DNA from: Rhizobium grahamii | GTDB lineage: Bacteria; Pseudomonadota; Alphaproteobacteria; Rhizobiales; Rhizobiaceae | Assembly: GCF_009498215.1 (NCBI RefSeq) | Contig: NZ_CP043498.1 | Location: 2,480,001 to 2,544,000 of the forward strand | Direction: 5' to 3' | DNA length: 64,000 nt | Shown: piece after piece, positions 51,956 through 62,100 of the stretch | Numbering within the stretch: position 1 is the stretch's first letter | Layout: every line of letters begins with the position of its first letter | Position numbers and translations under genes: made by a program | The notes under the pieces: generated by a model | The model's database searches: none | What the model was told of the DNA's origin: nothing | Seen by the model: the letters and a program-made list of their open reading frames with translations, nothing else

Positions 51956-52731
51956 CTAGGCCCAGTTGACAAAGTATGGCAGCCATATCTTTGCAGCGGC
52001 CAGGGCGGGGAATTCTGAGAAGGATTTTCGTGTCTTGTCGTATCGGGTCGCAACGCGACGGAACTGCTTGAGGCGATTGAACATCCGCTCAATACGGTTT
52101 CGGTCCTTGTAGGCCCGGTAGTCGCAGGCAAGCGGGTTCTTGCGGTTGGCCTTTGGCGGAATGACCGGCCTGATCTCATGGATCAGGAGTTCCTCACGCA
52201 GGAAATCGCCGTCGTAGCCTTTATCGGCAAGGGAGTGCTTCGGCTTGCCGACTGGTATCGCCAGCAGATCATGGCGTTGTAATCGGAAGCCTCGCCACCC
52301 GTCAGGATGAAGCCGAGAGGGCGTCCTTGACCGTCTGCACGGGCGTGGATTTTGTCGTAAAGCCGCCGCGTGATCGACCAAAAGCCTCCTGATAAGTCCC
52401 CCTTTAGCGCCCGCAGCCTGAGAGTGGCCGCGAACCCTGGTGCTGTCGATCATGTGCTGCCAATCATCCGGCAGCCCCGGTTCAACGAGAGTCTCAAGCG
52501 AGCATCCCACACGCCCTGTTCCGCCCAACGGCGAAAGCGCACATAGACCGAATTCCACTTTCCGTAGCGCTCATGCGTGTCGCGCCAAGGGCAGCCGACC
52601 CGAAGAACATGCAGCATGCCGTTCAGATATAGCCGATTATCGTGCGCGGGGCGATACTTCCTGCCACGTTCGGTGGGCAAGAGCCCCTCAATGATCCGCC
52701 ACTCCATATCCGTCAGGTCGCCACGAGCCAA
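51956..52731 (-). mobile_element. Decayed IS5-family transposase (IS427/IS1031-like)
   Basis: The start at 52731 reads MARGDLTDMEWRIIEGLLP and WRDTHERYGKWNSVYVRFRRWAEQGVWDA; later frames give DDWQHMIDST-VRGHSQAAGAKGG, HARADGQGRPLGFILTGGEASDYNAM and DLLAIPVGK to the end RMFNRLKQFRRVATRYDKTRKSF near 51956. The pieces are spread over different frames, with breaks near 52515, 52405, 52360 and 52280. More breaks than the single programmed frameshift of this group mean the transposase is dead. I could not find convincing terminal inverted repeats. Confidence 0.85.
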
Positions 52732-52988
52732 AACCGCCTCCTAAAAGGCAGTTCTGAATCACGCTTCCGCTGACTTGGGAATCAGTTTGGGTAACAGGAC
52801 CTGTGCCAGATTAACTCCGTCTTCAAGACAATACGCTGTCGCGTACGGCCTCCCTCGCGATCGCGCCAGAGTGAGAACGCTCCGGCCTAGTCGGTAGCGG
52901 CCGCCGACGAGTCTACCGCGGGCCGCTCCAAATCGATCTCAAACAGCCACACGGAAATGCCACTTGACAACCAAATGTTCATACGAGA

Positions 52989-53025
52989 TTGTACCGATCG
53001 GTAAACATATTACCGTTCGGTACAA
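52989..53025. promoter_or_regulatory. Probable TetR operator
   Basis: TTGTACCGATCGGTAA (52989-53004) and TTACCGTTCGGTACAA (53010-53025) form an inverted repeat with one mismatch around a 5-bp spacer; each arm contains the near-palindrome TACCGNTCGGTA. It lies 28 bp before the DUF1348 start, with TTGACA at 52964 as a possible -35 element. The pattern suits the TetR regulator encoded just downstream. Confidence 0.7.
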
Positions 53026-53052
53026 ACCCATCAATTCAACAAGGAACTATAG

Positions 53053-53517
53053 ATGTCACGTCCCCCACTCCCCCCCTTCACCCGCGAAAGCGCCATCGAA
53101 AAGGTTCGGTTGGCCGAAGACGGCTGGAACACTAGAGACGCGGCGAAAGTCGCTCTGGCCTATACGCTCGACACCCGCTGGCGGAACCGCGTCGAGTTCG
53201 CGAGCAATCGCGAAGAAGCTCAGGCATTTCTGACACGTAAGTGGAACAAGGAGCACGAATACCGGCTCATAAAGGAGCTATGGGCTTTCACCGGTAACCG
53301 CATCGCGGTACGCTACGCGTATGAATATCGCGACGATGGCGGCCGCTGGTACCGTGCATATGGTAACGAGAACTGGGAATTCGCAGAGGACGGTCTGATG
53401 GCGCACAGACACGCGAGCATCAATGAAATGCCGATTGCTGAAAGTGATCGTCTGTTCCACTGGCCTCTTGGCCGTCGGCCGGATGATCACGCCAGCCTCA
53501 GCGATCTAGGCCTCTAA
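53053..53517 (+). CDS. DUF1348 protein (NTF2-like fold)
   Basis: A 154-residue protein of the DUF1348 family with the strongly conserved [37 protein letters not shown] and [27 protein letters not shown]. The NTF2-like fold suggests a small-molecule-binding or enzymatic role, unknown. AAGGA lies near the ATG. It is the first gene behind the TetR operator and is followed 2 bp later by the TetR gene. Confidence 0.88.
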   Translation: MSRPPLPPFTRESAIEKVRLAEDGWNTRDAAKVALAYTLDTRWRNRVEFASNREEAQAFLTRKWNKEHEYRLIKELWAFTGNRIAVRYAYEYRDDGGRWYRAYGNENWEFAEDGLMAHRHASINEMPIAESDRLFHWPLGRRPDDHASLSDLGL

Positions 53518-53519
53518 TC

Positions 53520-54143
53520 ATGGCCCGGATGGTCGCTGAAAGAGCCGACGCCATAGCCCCGTTGGCCGAAGTTTTCCGCGAACATGGCTACGAAGGCGCA
53601 AGCCTTGCCTTGATCGGCAAGGCTACCGGTCTTGGCAAGGGCAGCCTCTACCACTTCTTCCCGAACGGAAAGGAAGAAATGGTGCGTGCTGTTCTCGGCG
53701 AGATCGGCCAATGGTTCGAGGATGCCGTATATTCCCCGTTGCGTAACGAGAGCGATGTTAATGGTGCCATCCGTGCAATGCTCGCCTCGACGGACCAATA
53801 TTTTCGGTCCGGCAGGCGCGTGTGCCTCGTCGGTGCCTTGGCGGTGGCCAATACGCGTGACCTCTTCGCGCAAGCCATCCGAGGTTATTTCGTAGCTTGG
53901 GTGGACGCATTGCAGTCAGCGCTTATTCGGCAGGGCCGTGAAGCCGATCAATCGCGCCTCCTCGCGGAAGAGGCAGTTCTCGCTATCCAAGGAGCAATTA
54001 TTCTTTCTCGGGCAATGGACGATCCAACCGTTTTCCAACGGGCTATCGACCAACTCCGGAGACGATTGGTGATCGAAAACGATACCTCTAACTACGCGGG
54101 CACAACCGACGTTTCACCGCAAAATGAAGGTCGGCTTGTCTAA
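53520..54143 (+). CDS. TetR/AcrR-family regulator
   Basis: A 207-residue TetR regulator. The N-terminal helix-turn-helix (about 12-55) has GYEGASLALIGKATGLGKGSLYHFFPNGKEEM. The C-terminal ligand domain resembles the YxaF/LmrA-like group (RRVCLVGALAVANT). It is the second gene of a two-gene operon with DUF1348 and should repress it through the palindrome at 52989 until a ligand binds. Confidence 0.9.
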   Translation: MARMVAERADAIAPLAEVFREHGYEGASLALIGKATGLGKGSLYHFFPNGKEEMVRAVLGEIGQWFEDAVYSPLRNESDVNGAIRAMLASTDQYFRSGRRVCLVGALAVANTRDLFAQAIRGYFVAWVDALQSALIRQGREADQSRLLAEEAVLAIQGAIILSRAMDDPTVFQRAIDQLRRRLVIENDTSNYAGTTDVSPQNEGRLV

Positions 54144-54490
54144 TATTAGCGGAGATATCAACACAACGCGGAGCGGCAGGATTTCGGGCAATCTTGCCAC
54201 TCCATGAGCGGTCAAAGGCCAGCGGCCGGAGTTTCGGCAAAGCGTCCGCAGGGAGACGGAACAAAACCTTGTCAACAGAGCCTTAGCTTTGGTTCGGACG
54301 CCGGAGACGTGGACGTGAGATGCCTTTGCAAAGTTCTTCAGCGGCGGCGGCTAGCTGGATGATCTCGGTACATCACAATTATTCGTTTGATAAATTGTAT
54401 GAAACGCTGCACGACTCCGGCTTCGGCAGCCATTGAACGGGCGCTGCCGTTCGGGCTTTGCGCCCGTGCCCTGACCGAAAGGAGGACTGT
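54144..54490. other. Intergenic region with a structured leader upstream of 54491
   Basis: No gene recognised. The arms ACGGGCGC (54437-54444) and GCGCCCGT (54460-54467) pair perfectly around a 15-nt loop, ending 23 bp before the next start, so the mRNA leader is likely structured. AT-rich sequence around 54370-54400 could contain its promoter. Confidence 0.4.
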
Positions 54491-54808
54491 ATGTCTTCCG
54501 AATTCATTATCGATGGCATAGACGGCAAGAGTATTGAAATGCTGCACGGCGTACTCGCGGCATGCGGCTATACCAGTCAAATCTCGTCGCGCACCCTCCA
54601 GGATACGCCAGCAACCAAGTTGATCATCAAGCTTTTCAGGCGAGGCGTCCATGACCACGACCAGCTAGCCAATGCACTGCATCGAAACTTCGGCACCTCT
54701 CCCAGAGGCAAACTCCTTCACTTCACCGGTATGAATCGACTTGCAATTCAGGGCATTACGCCGCAGGGAAAAGATCATCAGGGGGCAAACTTCCAGCCGC
54801 TCATCTGA
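54491..54808 (+). CDS. Hypothetical protein
   Basis: A 105-residue protein starting MSSEFIIDGIDGKSIEMLHGVLAACGYTSQ, mixed alpha-beta. The C-terminus contains RGKLLHFTGMNRLAIQGIT. No family recognised. GGAGG stands 4-5 nt before the ATG. The 54437-54467 hairpin immediately upstream may influence its translation. Confidence 0.55.
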   Translation: MSSEFIIDGIDGKSIEMLHGVLAACGYTSQISSRTLQDTPATKLIIKLFRRGVHDHDQLANALHRNFGTSPRGKLLHFTGMNRLAIQGITPQGKDHQGANFQPLI

Positions 54809-54896
54809 CACCACCCGGTCAGGAGCATGACAGGCTGGCGGCGGCGCACAAATCAATTCGTTTCCGCGCGTTCTGAGGCAGGCGAGTGCGCTGTCG

Positions 54897-55165
54897 TTAT
54901 TGGTCTTCGGGAACCATATCCAAACCGCCCACGAATCCACGTGCCCGAATTAGCTGAAGGATCTGCATGATCTGGTTGAGCAATGAAGGCGGATCGTCCC
55001 CCTCCTCGACGAAATAGTTGCGGTTTGCCCTTCTGCATCGCCGTTCGTTACACGCCGCATAAAGTCACCTGGAAGCGCGCCGGCGCTCGCAACATTTGCA
55101 GGGAACCATTCGGGTAGCCCGTTGTTCTGGTCCGTCAATTCAATTTGGAGGACATAAAATGGCAA
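54897..55165 (-). pseudogene. Probable frameshifted small gene
   Basis: Two frames look like parts of one protein. The first reads LPEWFPANVASAGALPGDFMRRVTNGDAEGQ, and the second, shifted near 55010, reads NYFVEEGDDPPSLLNQIMQI and ends GGLDMVPEDQ at 54899. Neither half is complete alone. I do not know the family. The 3' two thirds of the gap between 54808 and 55159 is explained by this. Confidence 0.35.
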
Positions 55166-55662
55166 CCACTAAAACTCTCGACGACCTCTTTCTCGACACC
55201 CTCAAGGACATTTACTTCGCGGAGAAGCAGATTCTCAAGGCGCTTCCTAAGATGGCCCGGGCTGCTCAGTCGGAAGAGGGCAGAGCCGGCTTCCTGCAGC
55301 ATCGCGACGAAACGCAGAATCAGATCGAGCGCCTCGAACAGGTCTTCGAAACTCTCGGAAAATCAGCGCGCGGCAAAACCTGCGAAGCGATCCAGGGTAT
55401 CCTCGCCGAGGGCGAAGAGATCATGGAGGAGTTCAAGGGCTCGCCTGCCCTTGATGCTGGCCTGATTTCATCGGCGCAGGCGGTCGAACATTACGAAATC
55501 GCCCGGTACGGCACCTTGATCGCCTGGGCGAACCAGCTCGGACTGAAGGAAGCCGTGCCGCTTCTCCAGGCAAACCTCGCCGAAGAAGATGCAACGGATA
55601 AGAAACTCACAAAGCTGGCCCAAGCCCAGGCCAATTCCAAGGGCGCAAGCAAAGCTGCCTGA
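55159..55662 (+). CDS. DUF892 ferritin-like protein (YciE/YciF type)
   Basis: A 167-residue four-helix-bundle protein: [27 protein letters not shown], with metal-ligand candidates E/H in the helices, then [21 protein letters not shown] and [23 protein letters not shown]. YciE/YciF proteins are stress-induced and may bind iron or bridge oxygen. GGAGG stands 7 nt before the ATG at 55159. A strong terminator separates it from the catalase gene, although read-through is possible. Confidence 0.9.
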   Translation: MATTKTLDDLFLDTLKDIYFAEKQILKALPKMARAAQSEEGRAGFLQHRDETQNQIERLEQVFETLGKSARGKTCEAIQGILAEGEEIMEEFKGSPALDAGLISSAQAVEHYEIARYGTLIAWANQLGLKEAVPLLQANLAEEDATDKKLTKLAQAQANSKGASKAA

Positions 55663-55680
55663 ACTATCAACTGCTGGAGA

Positions 55681-55705
55681 GGCCGCCCCACAAGGCGGCC
55701 TTTTT
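55681..55705 (+). terminator. Factor-independent terminator after the DUF892 gene
   Basis: GGCCGCC (55681-55687) and GGCGGCC (55694-55700) pair perfectly across a 6-nt loop, followed by TTTTT. It lies 18 bp after the stop and 37 bp before the catalase start. Confidence 0.85.
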
Positions 55706-55741
55706 GGTCGTCCGAACCATCGTTCAGAGAGAACAAGCACC

Positions 55742-57895
55742 ATGGCCAAGCGCTTAACGAAATCGACCCGGTCCAAGACAAGCGATCCGCATACTGTTTC
55801 CATCCATGACCAGCACCTTCATCGCGGCGCCGGCGGCGAGCTCCATCAGTTTGCCGAAAATCGCCAAGATGTCCTGACGACATCCCAAGGCGGCCCCGTC
55901 GCGGATGACCAAAATACGCTGCGGGTTGGAGCACGCGGCTCTGCTCTCATCGAGGATTTTCACTTTCGCGAGAAGATCTTTCATTTCGATCACGAGCGGA
56001 TTCCCGAACGCGTCGTACATGCGCGCGGCTACGGCGCCCACGGCTTCTTTGAAACATATGAATCTTTGTCCGATGTTACGCGCGCCGATATTTTTCAGCG
56101 AGCTGGCGAAAAGACGCCCGTTTTCGTTCGCTTCTCCACCGTTGCAGGCAACAAGGGGTCTGCCGATCTCGCAAGAGACGTTCGGGGCTTTGCGGTGAAG
56201 TTCTACACAAAGGAAGGCAACTGGGACCTTGTGGGCAACAACATCCCAGTCTTTTTCATACAGGACGCGATCAAGTTTCCGGACATGGTTCATGCCGCTA
56301 AGCAGGAGCCGGATCGGGCATTCCCGCAGGCCCAAACTGCCCATGACAATTTCTGGGACTTCATCAGCCTGACGCCGGAAAGCATGCATATGATCATGTG
56401 GATCATGTCCGACCGGGCGATCCCCCGCTCCTTCCGCTTCATGGAAGGCTTTGGCGTTCACACGTTCCGCTTTGTCAACGCCGACGACCAGTCTACCTTC
56501 GTCAAGTTTCACTGGAAGCCGAAGCTCGGTCTGCAGTCTGTTGCCTGGAACGAGGCCGTCAAGATCAACGGCGCCGATCCCGATTTTCATCGTCGTGATC
56601 TCTGGCAATCCATTACATCGGGAAACTTTCCCGAATGGGAACTATCGGTGCAGCTTTTCGATCAGGATTTTGCCGATAGCTTCGATTTCGACATCCTTGA
56701 TCCGACGAAGATCATTCCGGAGGAGATCTTGCCGGTGCGTCCGGTTGGCAGATTGGTCCTTGATCGCATGCCCGACAATTTCTTCGCCGAGACGGAGCAA
56801 GTGGCGTTCATGACGCAAAACGTTCCTCCCGGCATTGACTTCAGCAACGATCCCTTGCTGCAAGGAAGGAACTTCTCCTACCTCGACACTCAGCTCAAGC
56901 GTCTTGGCGGCCCCAATTTCACCCATCTGCCGATCAATGCGCCGAAGTGTCCCTTCCATCATTTCCAGCAGGACGGCCACATGGCCATGCGCAATCCGGT
57001 CGGGCGCACCAATTACCAGCCAAATTCTTTTGGCGAGGGCCCACGGGAATCGCCCGCGAAGGGCTACCGTCACTTCGCCGCGCAGGAACAGGGAACCAAG
57101 GTTCGCTTGCGCGCTGAAAGCTTCGCCGATCACTACAGCCAGGCTCGCCAGTTCTATATTAGCCAGACCGGGGCCGAACAGCGGCACATCGCCATGGCAC
57201 TGACCTTCGAACTGAGCAAGGTGGAGACACCGGTAATACGCGAGCGGATGGTCGCGCATCTGCTGAATATCGATGAGACGCTCGCAACGACGGTGGCCCA
57301 GAAGCTGGGCTTTCGTTCCATGCCGGGACCGGCCGACGCCGCAATACCGACCCGCCAAGATCTTGAGGCATCGCCGGCGCTGAGCATTGTGGAGCGTGGC
57401 CCGAAGCGCTTCGAGGGACGGAAACTGGGCATTTTCGTCTCGGAGGGTGTGGATGCGAAGCTACTCAAGGCACTGACGAAAGCGGTTACCGCGGAAAAGG
57501 GGACTGTCGAGATCATTGCGCCCAAGGTGGGTGGCGTGACCGCCGACGACGGAAATTGGATCGAGGCACATCACATGATCGACGGCGGGCCATCCGTCCT
57601 CTTCGACGCCGTCGCGCTGTTGACGTCTCACCAGGCGATCGACGACGTTGCAAAAGAAGCCACGGCTCGCGACTTCGTTGCCGACGCCTTCCAGCATTGC
57701 AAGTTTATCGGTTTTGATCCGTCTTCCCAGCCCCTGCTGGACAAGGCCGGCATCGCTGCATCGCTTGATGAGGGTACAATCCAGCTATCGGACCCGAAGG
57801 ACATCTCTGCTTTTGTGGGCCAGCTCGGGAAACTGCGAGTGTGGGGCCGGGAGCCATCCGTGAAGCTTGGAAAAGCATCGCCGCCGCTCGACTAA
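55742..57895 (+). CDS. katE: Large-subunit catalase
   Basis: A 717-residue clade-2 monofunctional catalase, removing hydrogen peroxide. The distal histidine is H93 in [11 protein letters not shown], the haem-proximal tyrosine is Y380 in [12 protein letters not shown], and FTGRF-region equivalents are present ([28 protein letters not shown]). The ~150-residue C-terminal flavodoxin-like domain ([18 protein letters not shown] onwards) marks the large-subunit class. The chosen ATG at 55742 follows the terminator, with a weak ribosome site (GAGAGAAC). Earlier in-frame codons overlap the DUF892 gene. Confidence 0.92.
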   Translation: MAKRLTKSTRSKTSDPHTVSIHDQHLHRGAGGELHQFAENRQDVLTTSQGGPVADDQNTLRVGARGSALIEDFHFREKIFHFDHERIPERVVHARGYGAHGFFETYESLSDVTRADIFQRAGEKTPVFVRFSTVAGNKGSADLARDVRGFAVKFYTKEGNWDLVGNNIPVFFIQDAIKFPDMVHAAKQEPDRAFPQAQTAHDNFWDFISLTPESMHMIMWIMSDRAIPRSFRFMEGFGVHTFRFVNADDQSTFVKFHWKPKLGLQSVAWNEAVKINGADPDFHRRDLWQSITSGNFPEWELSVQLFDQDFADSFDFDILDPTKIIPEEILPVRPVGRLVLDRMPDNFFAETEQVAFMTQNVPPGIDFSNDPLLQGRNFSYLDTQLKRLGGPNFTHLPINAPKCPFHHFQQDGHMAMRNPVGRTNYQPNSFGEGPRESPAKGYRHFAAQEQGTKVRLRAESFADHYSQARQFYISQTGAEQRHIAMALTFELSKVETPVIRERMVAHLLNIDETLATTVAQKLGFRSMPGPADAAIPTRQDLEASPALSIVERGPKRFEGRKLGIFVSEGVDAKLLKALTKAVTAEKGTVEIIAPKVGGVTADDGNWIEAHHMIDGGPSVLFDAVALLTSHQAIDDVAKEATARDFVADAFQHCKFIGFDPSSQPLLDKAGIAASLDEGTIQLSDPKDISAFVGQLGKLRVWGREPSVKLGKASPPLD

Positions 57896-57904
57896 CGCGG
57901 CCGA

Positions 57905-57924
57905 GGCGCGGAGCAATCCGCGCC
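57905..57924 (+). terminator. Terminator-like hairpin after the catalase gene
   Basis: GGCGCGGA-GCAA-TCCGCGCC is a perfect 8-bp stem with a tetraloop, 10 bp after the stop. No T-run follows, so it may stop transcription only weakly or protect the message end. Confidence 0.45.
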
Positions 57925-58088
57925 GGTCAGTTCTCACGGTTTGCGACCGGCAACGCTTCGATCGTGCGGGATGCCGTTCGGGTAGTCCTTTGCAACCCAT
58001 ACGATGTCGACCAAGTCAACAGAGCGCTGACAGTCGCCGCTACCGTAGGAGCTTGCCGGGCAGGTTGATGGTGCAGACGGCGAGCGCT

Positions 58089-59090
58089 TTAGGCGGAGAG
58101 CCGGCTTTCCCTCATCCGCAGTGTGACCACCACGCCCCCCTCGACCCAGTTGTAGTCGATCGACCCACCTAGCTGCCCCGAGATTGTTCGATGCAACAAC
58201 TTACTTCCGTACCCCTCCGGTACATTTGAAGACTCGGCGCTCACCCCGCCATGCTCGCTCCATACGATCTCGATATCGTCTTCGACCACCGTTCCGGAGA
58301 TATCGAGCAATCCAGCATCATTCGACAAAGCACCATACTTCAGGGAGTTTGTTGCCAGCTCATGGATGACGAGCGCTAAACTGGTCGCTGCCCTTTCGCC
58401 TAAGCCCATGCGTGGAACCGCGACGCGGATGCGGCCGGCAAACGCGCCGACATCATCGTATGGCGCGAGCAACACACTAAGCAAGTCGCCTAGCAAGGCA
58501 GCGCTTCCCTGATTGTCTGGAAGAGGACGAACCAGTTCGTGAGCGCGTCCGAGTGCCGTCAGCCGCTGCGTCAACTGCTTGACCATCTCCTCCTTCGTAT
58601 CAGTCGACCGCGAGGTGATGGTCGTAAGACCGGCTGCCAGTGCCAGCAGATTTTTGACACGGTGGCTCATTTCCCCGGCGAGCAACTCATGCCCCTCCTC
58701 CGCCTGCTTGCGGCCCGTCACGTCAAGAAAAATGCCGGTCATCTTATTGGTCGTCGCGTCGCCTTCGTTGCCTTGACCCCGAGCAGAAATCCATCGAACG
58801 TCTGAGGCGTTCGTCAGAATGCGGAAGTCAATTTCGAAGGGGCCATCAATCACGCGGGTCGCAACGAACGCCGCCCTCACCCGGTCTCGGTCTGCTGGAT
58901 GGACCTTGGCGGAAAGATGTTCGAAGGTGAGGTCTGTCTCGACTGGAATGTCCCAAAGTTCGTATGCCTTTGCGTCCATCACGAATGTGTCGTCGTCGAC
59001 GATCCAAGTCCAAAGGGCCACTCCGGCAGACTTAACAGCCCGCCGAAGCTCGTCGACACTCCATTCTGGCTGCGACTTTGCTTGGCTCAT
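58089..59090 (-). CDS. HWE-type PAS histidine kinase
   Basis: A 333-residue soluble kinase. A PAS domain at about 20-130 (LWTWIVDDDTFVMDAKAYELWDIP) is followed by an HWE histidine-kinase core: H143 in GEMSHRVKNLLALAAGLT, then the ATPase part with LVIHELATNSLKYGAL and GYGSKLLHRTI. Such kinases work with single-domain receivers and general-stress regulators. ATG 59090 follows GGAAGAG. It diverges from the large hybrid kinase at 59200, with a 109 bp shared promoter region. Confidence 0.9.
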   Translation of the reverse strand: MSQAKSQPEWSVDELRRAVKSAGVALWTWIVDDDTFVMDAKAYELWDIPVETDLTFEHLSAKVHPADRDRVRAAFVATRVIDGPFEIDFRILTNASDVRWISARGQGNEGDATTNKMTGIFLDVTGRKQAEEGHELLAGEMSHRVKNLLALAAGLTTITSRSTDTKEEMVKQLTQRLTALGRAHELVRPLPDNQGSAALLGDLLSVLLAPYDDVGAFAGRIRVAVPRMGLGERAATSLALVIHELATNSLKYGALSNDAGLLDISGTVVEDDIEIVWSEHGGVSAESSNVPEGYGSKLLHRTISGQLGGSIDYNWVEGGVVVTLRMRESRLSA

Positions 59091-59199
59091 TATAAATCTC
59101 TTCCAGCAGATGCAAAACTGACCTGGACCCAGAACTAGTGGGCTGGACAAGCGTTATCAATGGCCTAAGTGAGCTCTGCGATCTCCCGATGGAAATGTG

Positions 59200-62100
59200 A
59201 TGACGGTAATCTCGGATCAATATCAGGACATATTTGTCGGCACCGGCGAGATGGCACAGATGATGCGCCAACACGACTGGGCGAGCAGTTCACTCGGTCT
59301 GCCGAACGCATGGCCCGAAGCCCTCAAGGTAGCTATTCGCCTTTTGCTGACGTCAAAGTTCGAAATGTGGCTCGGATGGGGGCCGGATATCGCATTTTTC
59401 TACAATGACGCTTATCGACCGACCCTAGGCAACAAGCATCCGAATGCCCTGGCTGTACCTACGAAGATACTATGGTCGGAGATTTGGGACGACATCAAAG
59501 GCCGCCTCGATACCGTTTATGAGACCGGCCAAGCGACATGGGACAAGGCGCTTCCACTTTTACTGGAGCGCAATGGCTACTCGGAGGAGACCTATCACAC
59601 GTTCTCGTACAGCCCGCTTATTGGAGATGACGGCAAAGTTGAAGGTGTTTTCTGCGCCGTTACCGAAGAGACCGAGCGGGTCATCAGTGAACGCCGCATG
59701 TCGACGATGCGCGTGCTTGCTTCGGGACTAGCGGCGGCAAACACGGAATGTGAAGTCTTCAACGCCTCGCATTCCGCGCTCGAAGCGAATTTAAAGGACC
59801 TTCCTTTCAGCGCTCTCTATCTTTTCGACAACGAAGGCAATGCGCGGCGCAAGTGGGTCTGCGGGGCTGCGGAAGATCATGCTCTGATGCCTGGCGAAAT
59901 CCATCGTGGCCAAGGCATCTGGAGCCTCGAAGACGCGTGGTCCAAACAGGCCATCGCGTTGGTAGACCTATCGGCGACTGATAACGTCCCATCCGGACCG
60001 TGGCCAAAATCACCGTCCAAGGCGGCGATAATTCCCCTTGTCGGACAGGGTGGTGACAGGCCGAAAGGGATATTGGTCTGCGGACACAATCCCCATCGGA
60101 CGCTCAACGATGAGTACCTGGATTTTCTAGGTTTGATCGCAGGGCAGATTACCTCTCGGCTTGCTAGCGTTGAAGCTTTCGAAACGGAAAAACGACGGGC
60201 TGCGGCGCTAGCCGACGCTGCCGAAATGCGCGAAAAGGCGGCTTTGGCACTGGAGCAACTCAATCGCCAGCTCAACTCGGAGGTCGAACTTCGTACGGCT
60301 GAACGGGACCGCATGCGCGCTTTGTTTCAACAAGCGCCGAGCTTTATGTGTATCCTGAGCGGCCCCAATCACATATTCGAACTCGTCAACGATGCCTACC
60401 TCCAACTCGTAGGCAATAGGCAGCTCGTGGGCCTAAGCGTCAGGGACGCGCTTCCGGACGTTGCCGGGCAAGGTTTCTTCGAATTGCTCGACGGCGTCTA
60501 CCAGTCAGGCAAGCCCTACATTGGCCGTTACCTCCAGGTCACGTTGAAGCGCGAGGGCGAGCAAAAGCCGGATGAGCGCTTCATCAATTTGATCTACCAA
60601 CCAATTTTCGATTTGGAAGGTGCAGTCACCGGAATTTTCGTCGACGGCTTCGACGTCACGCACCAGAAACGCGCCGAGGATCAGCTTCAAAGCCTGAATT
60701 ATACCCTTGAGCAAAGGGTGGAGCAGCGCACCCATGAGCTGAGAACCGCTCTTCTCGATTTGGAAAAGGAAACAGTCGAGCGCGAGAACGCTCAGCTTGC
60801 TTTGAGGCAAGCACAAAAAATGGAAGCGCTGGGTAATCTCACTGGCGGTGTCGCGCACGATTTCAACAATCTTCTACAGGTCGTAGGCGGCAATCTTCAG
60901 CTCCTGTCCAGGGATGTCGACGGCAATTCGCGCGCTGCGCAGCGGCTCCAAAACGCGCTGGCAGGCGTCGAGCGTGGGGCTAAACTGGCGTCCCAGCTCC
61001 TGGCGTTCGGACGCCGACAGCCGCTCGAGCCGAAGGTCATCAACGTTAGCAAGCTTGTCAAGAACATGGACGACATGCTGCGCCGAGCGCTAGGCGAAGA
61101 GATCGAACTTGAAACCGTCGTCTCTGGCGGGCTCTGGAACACGCTGATTGACCCGAGCCAGTTGGAGAACGCGATCCTTAACCTTGCGATCAATGCAAGA
61201 GATGCAATGAATGGCCGCGGGCAGCTGACGATTGAGACTGCCAATTCGATTCTCGATGACGATTACGCACGCAAGCACGAGGACGTGAGGCCCGGCCAGT
61301 ACGTTCTTGTGGCCGTAACCGATACTGGATCGGGGATTTCGCCGGAGATCATCGAGCAAGTACTCGAGCCTTTTTTCAGCACGAAGGCAGATGGCAAGGG
61401 CACCGGCTTGGGTCTTTCCATGGTCTACGGATTCCTGAAACAATCCGGCGGTCACCTGAAGATCTACAGTGAAGTCGGTCACGGCACCACGATGAAGCTA
61501 TATATGCCCCGCACGATGCAGGTCGAAGACAGTTTGACCGACGTGAACGCCAGTCCGGCAGAGGGGGGAACGGAGACTGTGCTCGTCGTCGAGGACGATG
61601 ACGGCGTTAGAGAAACATCGGTGGCGCTGCTGAGCGACCTTGGATACCGGGTTCTAAAAGCCCACGACGCGCAGTCGGCATTTGCCATCGTTAACAGCGG
61701 CATTCGGATCGACCTGCTGTTTACCGACGTTGTGATGCCGGGCCAGATGCGCAGCACCGAGCTCGCCAGAAAGGCCAAGGCGCTTTGTCCCGGGATGGCC
61801 GTGCTTTACACGTCCGGCTATACGGAAAACTCGATCGTGCACGGCGGCAGACTCGATGCTGGCGTTGAGCTGCTCTCCAAGCCCTACACCCGTGAAGCCT
61901 TGGCGCGCAAGGTTCGCCACGTACTGAGAAACGCCCGGCAACACCAGATCGCCTTGGTCCGGCTGGAGCGTCAAGAACAAGCGCCTGTCTACAACGCCGC
62001 GCAAGCGCTCGACAACGATCCAACGCGGCTGCTGGTTGTGGAAGATGAGCCCCTGATCCTTATGTCAACGGTCGATATGGCAAGTGAACTGGGCTATATG

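Noticed and set aside
51870..52800. Terminal inverted repeats of the IS5-type element
   Set aside because: I compared the flanks of the transposase and found no convincing matching ends or target duplication.
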